Source: Diphasiastrum complanatum
Lineage: Eukaryota; Streptophyta; Lycopodiopsida; Lycopodiales; Lycopodiaceae
DNA length: 64,000 nucleotides
Assembly: GCA_029204225.1 (NCBI GenBank)
Contig: CM055113.1
Location: forward strand, 1,901,973 to 1,965,972
Direction of reading: 5' to 3'
Below the pieces are notes generated by a model. It saw only the letters and a list, made by a program, of their open reading frames with translations, made no database searches and had not been told where the DNA came from. Positions 53,994-63,682 of the stretch are shown in pieces; the stretch's first letter is position 1; each line of letters starts with the position of its first letter. The position numbers and the translations under genes are program-made.

Positions 53994-54297
53994 ACTTAAA
54001 AATGTTGTAACAGGTGTTTCGAAGCCTCATGACAAGAAGCATGTCCGTGGGCATTAGTGTCACCCTCTTGGCATGTATTGAGCACAACATCGAATCCTCA
54101 AACATTTTTGTCTGGAAGTCCTCGTATGCAGTATGGAATGCCTCCAATGCAATGATATTGCACCTCACTGCATAGGGCAGATGACTGGTCATATCTTGTG
54201 TAACCTCTCTCACAGCCCGGTAGAAGGCTGCTTTCGGGATTAGAAATTTGGTGCTCCTTTGCAATGCTCTGATGTCCCTTAGCCATGGACAACGAGG
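53980..54297 (-). pseudogene. Histone H3-fold remnant, CENH3-like
   Basis: The minus strand reads LRDIRALQRSTKFLIPKAAF, YRAVREVTQDM, FEDSMLCSIHAKRVTLMP and TDMLLVMRLRN. These align with H3 alphaN to alpha3 (LREIRKYQ...LI...F.RLVREI...[20 protein letters not shown]). LIP.AAF and one extra residue in loop 1 favour CENH3 over canonical H3. About three extra residues lie between the helix-2 Tyr and FED. The N-terminal tail is absent upstream (two stops precede the core), and the protein ends with an unusual YNIFKYGFT extension. CENH3 marks centromeric nucleosomes; this copy looks degenerate. Confidence 0.72.
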
Positions 54298-54362
54298 TCT
54301 TCCTCATCAGTTTAGAACTATATTGAATTATAATTTAACAATTTTTTGTTGTGATTTCTCAG

Positions 54363-54690
54363 TCTTCGCAACAAGACGATGCTTTTAGCTGCGAATGGTT
54401 TTTCATCTGGAATGTTAAATCGTTCTTGGATTGGTATATGGTGCAACCTCCAAATGCTAGTATCCATGAGGTATTTTTCTCAAGTTCCAGTATCCTGATA
54501 ATATTATGTTAACTTTGTGTATTTATATTTTTTTAAGCATTGGCTAATACATACATACACTCGATGTTTTATCTTGCAGTTCTAATGTCCTGAGGTATCA
54601 ACATGCTATTCATCAGTATCGGCATGAAATGTTGAAAATTTTACTATCGTCGCAAAGCCCTACAAGCATGAAGGTGCCTCGGATGAGGGT
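54363..54690 (+). pseudogene. Ulp1-type protease C-terminal exons (copy B, degenerate)
   Basis: Exon 54363-54470 lies between TTTCTCAG and GTATTTTT, is 36 codons long, and reads SSQQDDAFSCEWFFIWNVKS. It matches copy A (SPQQNDSFSCGWYTLYNAK) with catalytic Cys kept (TGC 54390-54392) but the following Gly changed to Glu. The next exon, after ATCTTGCAG at 54580, reads YQHAIHQYRHEMLKILLSSQ in a shifted frame, the counterpart of SSQVYRFRQNIILSILARA in copy A. The His-bearing exons are missing upstream, where the histone remnant lies. Confidence 0.65.
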
Positions 54691-55215
54691 TCTGTGGATA
54701 AAGTTGCAATGCTCGAGGATATGCCTCAAGCACCTATGATTGAAATGTAAATTTTGTCACATAAGTTCCAACAGACACATAGAAATATATCATACATGAT
54801 GATGCATAGAACAACGTATAGGCAAATAGAAGGTGGGCTATTACTGAAAGCCACGAATATATTATTTTGATTTTAAAAATAATGTACATTTTTCAAAATA
54901 CTAAATCCAAATTGTTTGATGAAATCTTGAAGTCGTTTGAGGCTTCTTTGTATTCCTTTTTTTTTTGAAAGGTACATTGTTGTTGCATGTCTATCATCCC
55001 AATGTTTATGTGGTTTCAACCATTGTTGAACAATATCAACATTGAGATTATTTTAAATGAAATATTGCAATACCAAAAACACTGAAATATGTCTAAATAA
55101 AATCATTGAAAGTCATTTCAAATGTGTATTGAAATAAACACACATACACCTACCAATCTCTCGTTGACTCGAAAATAAAAGTGTTTAGGAATTTCATATT
55201 GCAGCAAGGTAAGCT
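54691..55215. other. Unassigned AT-rich sequence
   Basis: No feature recognised apart from a T-rich run near 54958-54966. Confidence 0.4.
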
Positions 55216-56377
55216 CTGATCGAATGTGATCGAATATCCAATTTTCTTCCACCTAAATTGTTGTAATAGTAGAATTATTTTGCTTCACTTGGATTTCTAT
55301 TTGATCTTGATGATTCACTGTAAAATCTCGATCCAATGCTTTCCATTCATTGCCAACTTTGGACCATCTTCTATAATAAAATGTTAAAGAAAGCACTTGT
55401 TTTTCTATAAGATATCTAAATTTCATTGACGATTCATTAACTATGCACTCGATATTGCCATTACTCCTTTTATCCCAATGATCATCAAGGAGGCTTGATA
55501 ATGTATTGTTTGTTAAATCACTACAAATAAACATTGTATCACTACAAATAAACATTGTCACTGTTTTACGAATATTACATTCAACAAAAAAATCTACAAA
55601 TATTGCAAAACGTAGAAAAAAACCAGTGCAATCTATTGTTTTTTGAACATGTGCTACATTTCATACAGTTTTGAATGTCCTTAAAAAACCTTGATCGGAA
55701 GCTCTCTACTATGGTGGAATATGGAGGAATCCATTCATCGCTTGAGAAAGAGGGTAATGATATCGCCTCTAAATTTCCACCTATACTGGATGGTGTGTAA
55801 AATGAATCATAGAAGAAAATACAAGAATCCAAAAGTGATCTCATGGAGCGGTTCTTGTATTGCAAAAGACCAATATCAGAATGAATAACGTCCATGATGC
55901 CGACAAGGGATTGTACATGTTGCCATTCGATTATGCTTGATGGATACAAATCTGCACAAACCCATAAAACTATATGTCATTTAAATATTCAAAGACACGT
56001 CTAAATGATTAATACAAAGCTCAAAGCAAAAAATTCTCCAAAACTTACAATTGCATTTGAGTCTGTCATTTGAACTCTAATTTGCCTTCCACTCTAATTT
56101 GCTTATGCATGTAGTCATGTTGAACCAAGACCTCTGAAATGGATCGACCACCGGGTGAAACTTTGAAGTCTAAAATTCTACCTTTCCAAACATTCCTATA
56201 ATCCATATTTGATTTTCTCTTTTTACCAAAAACACCTCTTGATGAGGGATGCATGAGAACCCAGTGAAATTTTCTATGGATACATGGTATCCAAGAGCCA
56301 ACACAGTCTGTTTCATTACAAACAGAAACTGAGACAATATTGCTTTGTGGTCTATGGCTTCCGGAAGGCATTGCAAA
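55216..56377 (-). pseudogene. Unrecognised gene family, copy A
   Basis: The probable start is ATG at about 56377 (MPSGSHRPQSNIVSVSV). The first segment reads VGSWIPCIHRKFHWVLMHPS, WKGRILDF and GGRSISEVLVQHDYMHKQIR. The last segment (55561-55216) reads LSSLLDDHWDKRSNGNIECI, FRYLIEKQVLSLTFYYRRW and VEENWIFDHIRSEL. Both match copy B (60191-60908). An in-frame TAG replaces a Glu codon just before VEENW. Between the two parts lies a 123-codon frame (55949-55581, SSIIEWQHVQSLVGIMDVIH) that copy B lacks; it may be an extra exon or an insertion. ACAATGTTTATTTGTAGTGA is duplicated in tandem near 55520-55560. Function unknown. Confidence 0.5.
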
Positions 56378-56482
56378 GCTAAAAGAAGATGAACAACAGA
56401 GTCTGAAACAAAATGGTGATGAATCAGTATGAAAATAAAAAAACCAAATTTGTAATAAATGTTGCGGTCTTTTGTAAATCAT

Positions 56483-57079
56483 ATATGCTACTCTAACTAC
56501 AGCTAGATCAAAATAGACTTACTTTAACCACAAGTGTTAGGTCCCGGGCACTCAGGAAACTCACGGGCAGCAATTACGGTCCAATCACAAGTCAAGACCC
56601 TGCCCGACAGGAGTTTTGATTTGTATAAAAATATGATCGGAAAGATTCAAAAAAAAAATCAACCGGCAAACAACATTACGGTCTTTCACAGGTGTAAATA
56701 TATAACTCGGCCAAGTGTACATCAAATAGTTGAAAAGTAAAAAACAACATCTTGACAGAAGGCCCTTTTGGTGTTTGAAACTTTTCTAATGCAAATTACT
56801 ACAAAAACTAGACAAAACTAGCTTTCAAACAAGCTATCTAGCACCAAATTTGGATCTAACTTGGAAGAGAACTTTCCAAATGAATTTGGCTGTACCTCAC
56901 ACGTGCCTGAGCACTAAATTTCGTACAATACCTGAAATGCTTTAATCATTATGATAATGAGCCCTCTTGATCCAAATTTCCTTGAGATAGCATGGGAGAT
57001 TCAATCAACACTCTCTAGATCTTGATTTCCATGAAATTTTTGAAACTATGGATGATAGATGCATCAAAAGCTTAGGTAG
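56483..57079. other. Unassigned sequence, possibly LTR/leader fragments
   Basis: AGGTCCCGGGCACTCAGGAA near 56540 begins a GC-richer patch that resembles an LTR start, but no partner was found. The rest leads toward a mutated primer site at 57080. Confidence 0.35.
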
Positions 57080-57300
57080 GCTCTGATATTATGTGAAAAT
57101 TCACAAGGATAGCCTACATACGAGTGAAGTATATTAATGCTTTATATTTGCAATATTTTGTTGTTGTTGATAGAGAATTGTTGTAATAGTATGAGTTCCA
57201 TTAATATAATTTATGTTGTTATCATGAATATAAGCTTGGCCTCCTTGGAATATAGAAGGGGAGCATATACTCTTGATGGCTAGAACACACCAATTGATTT
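57080..57300 (-). other. Possible Copia 5' LTR fragment with mutated primer site
   Basis: GCTCTGATATTA (57080-57091) differs from the reverse primer site GCTCTGATACCA at two positions. It is followed directly by TGTGAAAATTCAC, a good LTR start, the same arrangement as in Copia-3. The outer LTR end is not visible, so 57300 is arbitrary. Confidence 0.45.
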
Positions 57301-58344
57301 AGGAATCTTAAGGAAATCTATTGGTACCTTGAGTTGGTTCACTAGAATACCACATTGTGTCTAGGGGTGATTGTCCCAAATCTTGAAGCATGGGTGAACT
57401 TAGTTGTCAACATTGTTAATAGATATAGGGACTATGGCCTTTGGGAGTTGGTGTTGAAACATCTCGTTCAAGGTTGTCCTATCTTTGGTAGATGTGTCTC
57501 ATACTTCAAAGTATAAGACAATATCAACTCCATCTTTCAAAATTTCATTTGGGTTACACTACTGCCTCATCTTGATGGGTTTGTTTTGATGGCTCCATGG
57601 TGCAAGTAACCATTCATGTAGCTAATCTCACTGTATCATCTTCATTCTCTTTGATAAGGATAGTGGCTTTTTCTAAGTTGTCGATTTCTTGAAAAAAATT
57701 TGCTTGTGCAAAAAAAAACAGATCAGCACTTGAATACCCTGCAACACATACTTTAAGACATCAAATCATCATCAAGATGTTGACATTCTCTCTTTACTAA
57801 AGTATGCTTCCAGGTTTTTAAATACAATTTGCACATAACTTCTGATGCTAGCTAACTATGAATTTTAGGTCATTGATTATATGCTTGAAAACAATAAAAC
57901 ATGGTTGGAAGATTCATTGAAATTGAGAGATCCTAACCATGATTCTTGTAAGGAGTTAAATTAGACATATAGAGGAATTCAAATATAATACCATGCCACC
58001 AATATTAAGAAAAATGTGACTAAAATGCAAAAGTATGTTTTTATCAACAACCGTACCAATCTAAAATTGTAGAGAACAACTAGAGCATATCTCATAACCT
58101 AGCTTAAAATTCAATCTCAGGACTTGCTTTTTCGAATTGTGCACGAATGATATCATCAACAAGATAATTGAAAAACAAAACAGGACTATTCCCATTGAGA
58201 TGAAAAGCAATAAAAGTAAAAGGTTGTGGTAGGAGATGGTTTCTTCCTTAGCGGAAACGTTGATTTCGATCTTTCACATGACCACAAAATCTTAAAGGGA
58301 ATGGCAAATACCACGAAAAGTGCCTTTGAGGTCCAATGGAGCCG
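57301..58344. other. Unassigned sequence
   Basis: No recognisable gene or repeat; several minus-strand frames are interrupted frequently. Confidence 0.4.
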
Positions 58345-59636
58345 TCAGGCTGCAACGACGAGCGTTAGAAGCTGTGGTACAATCACTTTCTGGCCTCCTT
58401 CGTCTGTCTCAACTTTTCCGGACTGTGGAATGTTACTCAGATGTGTCATTTTGTGATTCAAAGTGAACGAGAATAAAAAGCTTTGATTCACCTTCCTTTC
58501 GCTGTAGCCATTGTGGCTGGTGTCGCGATGCAATTTGCTTAACATTCTTTCGCACTCGAAATTGTAGATTGCTTCCTCCTGATCATCCAGGTCTGTCCAA
58601 GTACCTCGTAGAACAGCATTGAAATGTATGCACCTCCCTGATGTCATGATGCGGTTACGACCTGCATGATCCCTCCATAGAATTGCTGGATCGGGTATTG
58701 CCTCACGAAGTGGTTTTAAGAACATAATCTTGTACTCGAGATGTCCCCTCCTTTCATTGGTACAGGATCTAAAAGTAAAACCACCTGGAATAACCGAATT
58801 TGAAGGATTCTCAATTATTTCTCCCTTAACGTGGCTTTTTTGGTGAGTAGTTGTTATTTTTGTGGACAAACTCTCACTGACAGCTGCAACACTCGGAAGT
58901 CTGACACACCCATCCAATAGTCTTCCATATTCCATTGCTTCTGTACCCTGACATGCGGAGCTGACAGTTTCGCTTTCCTTGCCTATCTCGGCGAGAGGGG
59001 TTCCCTTGAAATCTCTGAACAAGTCGTATTCAGGTTCATCATCAAGAGATGCAGGATTGATTTGTTCTCTGCTGCTCATACAAATTCTCAACTGGTCATG
59101 CAGCCAGCCAAACTCATCACTAGGAATTTTTTTTGGCAGGGCTCTTCCTGAGAGCTCGAAGTGCACTCTGCTACTTATAGTGATCTTTTGATCATTCTTT
59201 GACTTCTTATCAAACTGAAACTTTATTGTTGGAAAGAACAAAGCATCTTTTTCAAAACTCGTGAAACAGGCTGCCCATCATTACAATTAAACTTTCCGAC
59301 TCCTTTCTTAAATACCACTCTCACAGTCTCATTCAATTTTTTATCATCATTAGCTTTTCTAGGTGCATTGTGCTTTTTTATTTTATCCCCATTGCCACCC
59401 TCATCATCGCTGTCACTGTAATCACCATCATCTCCAAAAGATTTTTCGGACCGACCAGATGAAATTGTAGCAGTAGACAGAGAGCTACACTCACCTAGAT
59501 GGCTACTTGAAGATTTATTATTCTCATCTCTTGAGTCTCCTTTGTTGGAATTGTTGTTGGATATATAAGACCCTTCAGTTTTTCCAGCAAATTCATTTAT
59601 TCTCTTGAGTAAAAAATGTTTGCCAACCTCCCACAA
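58345..59636 (-). pseudogene. Unrecognised protein of about 430 codons with one frameshift
   Basis: Two overlapping minus-strand frames form one apparent gene. 59636-59223: MWEVGKHFLLKRINEFAGK, a Ser/Asn/Asp-rich low-complexity stretch (SDSDDEGGNGDK) and VRVVFKKGVGKFNCNDGQPV. 59241-58345: FPTIKFQFDKKSKNDQKI, SDEFGWLHDQLRICMSS, GGFTFRSCTNERRGHLEYK and RGTWTDLDDQEEAIYNFECE. The frame changes at an A-run near 59235-59245. Codon pattern and long frames suggest a real gene that decayed recently. No domain recognised; it could belong to a large transposon or be a host gene. Confidence 0.5.
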
Positions 59637-60190
59637 TCATGCAAACTGCAAAATCACATGTATTGAGAGAAACTGCTATATTGGTTTCATCGGATCCCTT
59701 AAATCCTACACCGAACTTTCTTGAGGCATTAGAGGAGTTCCAAAATAAAAAATGACCCTTTGTAAAGATACTTTAATTTTTTTTTTTTAGTTTCGACCGT
59801 CACCTAGCCTTCAAACTGCACAGATTTGAAATCTACGTAACGTAGTCCAGATTAACTGAGAAATAAAAATACAATATAGAAAACTTTGAAATTTGTGTCC
59901 GAGCAGCAATGGACTTATCCCATTGGTTTCTTCTTCCTACCCAACACGTGCTAATCTGCCCGACGTCAATACCTCAAGTTAAATTTACTTAACTATGCTG
60001 GTTAGTATAATAAAATTTGCTAACTATACTAGCTACAGTTATAGAAATACAGTATGTACAGTTACATAAATATGGTATACACAGTAACTGTGACTATGTT
60101 GGCATTCACATTAGATTAAATGTGATACGAAAAATTGAAATTAAGTATCATATCAGAGAGATTTTTGGCACCCAAACTTTGAAAATTGCA
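59637..60190. other. Sequence between the unrecognised genes
   Basis: AT-rich, with a T10-12 run near 59778. The right part (60060-60190) shows weak coding character upstream of the copy B start but no recognisable motif. Confidence 0.4.
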
Positions 60191-61099
60191 ATGGCAAGGA
60201 GACCCAGATTTACAGTCGAGTCTGTGATTCTTTACAATGAGAAAGATAAAGCTGATAACTAGAAGCCAACAATATTTACGAAGAATTCATGTTTATTGTT
60301 GCATCCATCATCAAAGGGCAATTTTTGACAAAATAAAAGAGCAAAAATGACATACAAATCTTATTGGAAAGCAAAAATTTTGGAGTTTAAGACTACCTCA
60401 GGAGGTCAATCGATATCAGAAGTTTTAGTACAACATGTATATATGCATTTAGAAATCAAAGTACATGATATCAATCCTCATGATCATCGAAAATATAATT
60501 GTAAGTGTTCGTAGGACACCAACTTTATTTGTTTGCAAGGATTTATCATATGAGACTTTGTCAGATCTCATGGATCAAGGCTGGGATAGTAAAACAAATA
60601 ATGACATAGAATGCAGGATGAACAAGTCTTCAATGATCTTTCATTATCATATCGAAAAGCAAATGCTCAGTCTCACATTTAGCTATCAAAGATACAAAAA
60701 AATTGAAGGTACATGGCTACCACTGGATCAAGACTTTGAACTAAATGGTCACACAAACCGAATGGAGATAAGCATTATTAACAATGAGGAATATTTGACT
60801 ATGGTTGAGGTGGAAGAGCATTGGAAGCTTGATTTTATCAAAACAGAGCTCATGCTATTACAAACCAATCTACCAACATATTTCAGATTTATCATCAAGG
60901 GAAGACTCGTAAGTACTTTATGTTTATTGCCATTTCAAAATGGAACAAAATAATTGAAAATGTCATCATTTACAATTGCACATTCACTAATATTTGTCAT
61001 GTCATAGATGTGAAAAAGACAGGAGCTGATAACATGTTGCAGAGATCTGCCTACAACAATCACCATTGTGGGAGAATAATAGCTTCAAATAAAATTTAG
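60191..61099 (+). pseudogene. Unrecognised gene family, copy B, with shared 3' exon
   Basis: Start ATG at 60191 (MARRPRFTVESVILYN). Matching copy A are HPSSKG, YWKAKILEF, GGQSISEVLVQHVYMHLEIK, then LSDLMDQGWDSKTNNDIECR, FHYHIEKQMLSLTFSYQRY and VEVEEHWKLDFIKTELMLL. Two in-frame stops interrupt the first segment (near 60261 and 60330), and the two halves are in different frames around 60500-60540. A splice donor (GTAAGT, 60909) follows GRL, and an acceptor lies at 61006-61007. The final exon (GADNMLQRSAYNNHHCGRII, stop 61097-61099) is shared with the gag-like gene at 44978. Confidence 0.5.
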
Positions 61100-61172
61100 T
61101 AAAAATCTGTGTATAGACTCTTTCATTCAATAAATGAAAGCCCAAATTGGGCATCAATACATGTACTTGCGT
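60955..61172 (+). repeat. 3'-exon module shared with 44910-45112
   Basis: Inverted relative to the copy near 45 kb. The coding part keeps KK.GA.N.LQRS.YNN.HCGR.IASNK-stop in both, with several silent changes. The match extends through the 3' flank (TTCAATAAATGAAAGCCC) and ends after TACATGTA. Confidence 0.88.
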
Positions 61173-61600
61173 CTATATATAGGGAGTCTGTCTAACTCGC
61201 CTACTGTTATTTTTAGAATTTGGTCCAAGATATGTCAAATCGTTAGTGTTTGCACTATGCACAGTCCATTTTCTGATTAGCTACCAAATTTACGAGATTT
61301 TGTTGTTTACTAAAAATGGCAGTTTTGTCAAAAATCGAGTCTAACTTGCAGTCAGACTGGAATTTTTTTGGACAGATTGGACCATGTGTACAATTGCAAC
61401 AAAGGAAAATAATGACAGGTGGACCACTAAAAATAGCAATATTTCTCGTTTCAAGCTGTTTAGGATGTTTCTGGAGTATTTTTACAAAGAAAAGAGGAAA
61501 ATGGTGGGACAGGTTGAGATTTTGTACATGGGTGGAGGAAATTTGTATAAGGTGGGATTTTCATACACAGGGTTCCGTCTGCATCATGTCTACCCTACCT
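61173..61600. other. Unassigned sequence
   Basis: A TATATATAG run lies near 61182. Frames from 61316 and 61384 are open for about 70-120 codons but overlap in different frames without family features. Confidence 0.4.
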
Positions 61601-62130
61601 AGCCCGACCAAATTCCTATCTATCCTACTGTCCAATAAAACTATCTCAAATTTATGTCTAAACTATGCTAGGGGGGCAACAATCTAGTCTATTGCATCAA
61701 TCTACAAGTAAGTCTAGTTTACCTAAGTTCTAGCTTAAACTACCTACCTAATCTAGACTTACTTAATCTAGTCTATACTATTGGCTAACCTATCCATTTA
61801 TCTAATCTGCCTAACTATCTAAGTACAAAGATAATCTAATCTACGGGTCATGGTCAATAGCTACCCTAATCTATGGATCACGGTCGATTATTCTATGGCT
61901 AACTTGTCCTAAATCTAGTCCAACTGATCTAAATGGTCTAACTAGTCTAAAATCTAAGTGACTGAGTACCTAGATCTAATCGGTCTACTTAGGTTAATCC
62001 TAGCTATTGGGTCTGGATTGTCTAACTTGAAGCTACCTACCTAGGCATGCTCTTGCTAACTAGGCTAGCTATTTACCTAACTAATCTATCTAAACCAAAA
62101 CTATCTAGTTGAAGTAATCTACCTACACAA
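61600..62130. repeat. CTA-rich low-complexity tract (degenerate CTAATCTA / CTACCTA words)
   Basis: For about 530 bases the sequence is built largely from CTA, TCTA, CTAA and CTAG words (for example CTACCTACCTAATCTAGACT) without a fixed period. GGTCA.GGTC.AT phrases recur twice near 61845-61890. No coding frame. Confidence 0.8.
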
Positions 62131-62424
62131 CTAGAAAACTCCATGTCTATCCACACGTAGTATCCACGTGACATGCAACACTTAGCCGATTTTCTAAAAT
62201 TTTGTTTGCGTGGAACATCCATGCATGAATTATCCACGCCAAAAACAATATTTTTCTAAAGTGATATATTTGTAAAAGTGTCCTCATCTTGTTTACTTGG
62301 TTATGAGTTGATTAGATGTAATCAACTCACCATGCATAACTGAATTCATGATTATGTTAACTCCATAAATCAAGTTCCTAGATTATAGAGAGTTTTGATG
62401 AGGTCGGCCATCTGCTTTTGTAAG

Positions 62425-62622
62425 TCACTTGACTCGAGCTACCAAGAGGGTAATTATGCATGATCTAAGATAATGATCAAAAAATTCGTCGCGAGCCTTG
62501 TCGTAGGTCATTCCTTTCGATGGTCTACAAGCATGTTGTCGCATGCGTCTATCAAAATCTGTTGTTTGACCGATATAAATTGATTTGCCTACTTGAGAGA
62601 CTATTTTGTAGATTATGAATAA
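62425..62622 (-). pseudogene. GIY-YIG nuclease domain fragment
   Basis: The minus strand reads LFIIYKIVSQVGKSIYIGQT then DFDRRMRQHACRPSKGM and DKARDEFFDHYLRSC, ending at TGA (62425-62427). This matches the GIY-YIG core: (G)IYKI...GK.YIGQT.DF..R..QH, with the conserved Tyr, YIG, Arg and His. The catalytic Glu further on is not evident. An in-frame TAG precedes the domain, after a (ACC)n run. The form resembles homing-endonuclease or giant-virus-type members, or the nuclease of Penelope elements. It lies between non-coding sequence and a Copia fragment. Confidence 0.62.
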
Positions 62623-62734
62623 CTACCTTGTAGGCGTTTTGGTGGTGGTGGTGGCGTGAGATCCTGCGAAGAATATTTAGAGTTAATAGGGTTTTTTTAA
62701 ATGATAGAAGAATATCTATTTAAACTAATGGCAT

Positions 62735-63158
62735 TAGGAGAGAGTGCACATATACTCCACATCAAAATGGAGTAGCTGAGAGAAAGAATAGGACACTATG
62801 CGAGTGTGCTAAAGCTTTGAGATTAAATGCATCACTTCCTATTTCATTTTAAGGAGAAGCTATTTTATGTGCAAACTTTCTATGTAATAGAATGACAAAT
62901 AGTTCCATTAAAGGACTCACACCTTATGAAGTATAGTTTGGCAAAAAGCCAAATCTTAGTGATTTGAAAGTTTTTGGATGTACTTGTCATATACATATTC
63001 CTTTAGAAACAAGGAAAAAGGAAGATGTCACTTCTTACAAAGGCATCTTTGTTGGTTATAGTGAAAGTAAGAAAGCTTATAGGATATTTGATCCTGTTAC
63101 CAAGAAAGTTGTTGTAAGTAGAGATGTGTTGAAAAATGAAAACTTTCTTGGAACATGA
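62735..63158 (+). pseudogene. Copia-6 integrase fragment
   Basis: The plus strand reads TPHQNGVAERKNRTLCECAK, a TAA where Trp is usual (SF-stop-GEA), NRMTNSSIKGLTPYEV, a TAG, then FGKKPNLSDLKVFGCTCHIH and SESKKAYRIFDPVTKKVV, ending at TGA. It covers the integrase C-terminal half, truncated on both sides. It is similar to Copia-3 and Copia-5. Confidence 0.88.
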
Positions 63159-63355
63159 AATCGTACATCTCTCTTCACTGACATTATCTCCTAAAAAATG
63201 GATTTGAAGTCAAACTATGTCTCTTATTTTCACTTGACCAAAAACGAGATTCTGTTTTGGCTAATAAAATATCATTTGAAAGCATCACATGTCAATTAAT
63301 CATCTCTCTCTTCGCTCTCTCTTTCTCTCTATAGAATAGATGAAATTAAACCTTT
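63159..63355. other. Short unassigned stretch
   Basis: AT-rich, with a CTCTCT pyrimidine run near 63300-63330. Confidence 0.5.
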
Positions 63356-63682
63356 TTATTCAGAATTGCAAGAATCAATTTCATTAACGACAGCATCTTG
63401 CAATTCATCTCCTCTTAGATGATTTTCATCATCACTCTCACTCTCAAAACTTATTTCATCATTCTGACTACTAGAATTTCTATTCTCAACATCTATGGAA
63501 GTGAGTGCTTCAAGTATGGTTTGAAGATTTACTACATCTCTAGGTAGCTCAATTTCATAGTTAAAATGAAGGTTTTCCATTTCATTCTCAAGATTTGCCC
63601 CCTCAAATACTCGTCGTGCCCGTTGTTCAACTTGAGCTACAAACCACCATATATTGTTTAGCCGATCTAGTTGAAAAAACAC
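63356..63682 (-). CDS. Unrecognised open frame with acidic C-terminus
   Basis: The minus-strand frame reads MFFQLDRLNNIWWFVAQVEQ, ARRVFEGANLENEMENLHFN and an acidic end with SFESESDDENHLRGDE. Upstream, around 63800-63900, a separate frame shows YFRQYTVTYFEVFNQIQVEF, possibly a preceding exon. No family recognised; it may be a gene continuing past the right edge or a transposon protein. Confidence 0.35.
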   Translation of the reverse strand: MFFQLDRLNNIWWFVAQVEQRARRVFEGANLENEMENLHFNYEIELPRDVVNLQTILEALTSIDVENRNSSSQNDEISFESESDDENHLRGDELQDAVVNEIDSCNSE

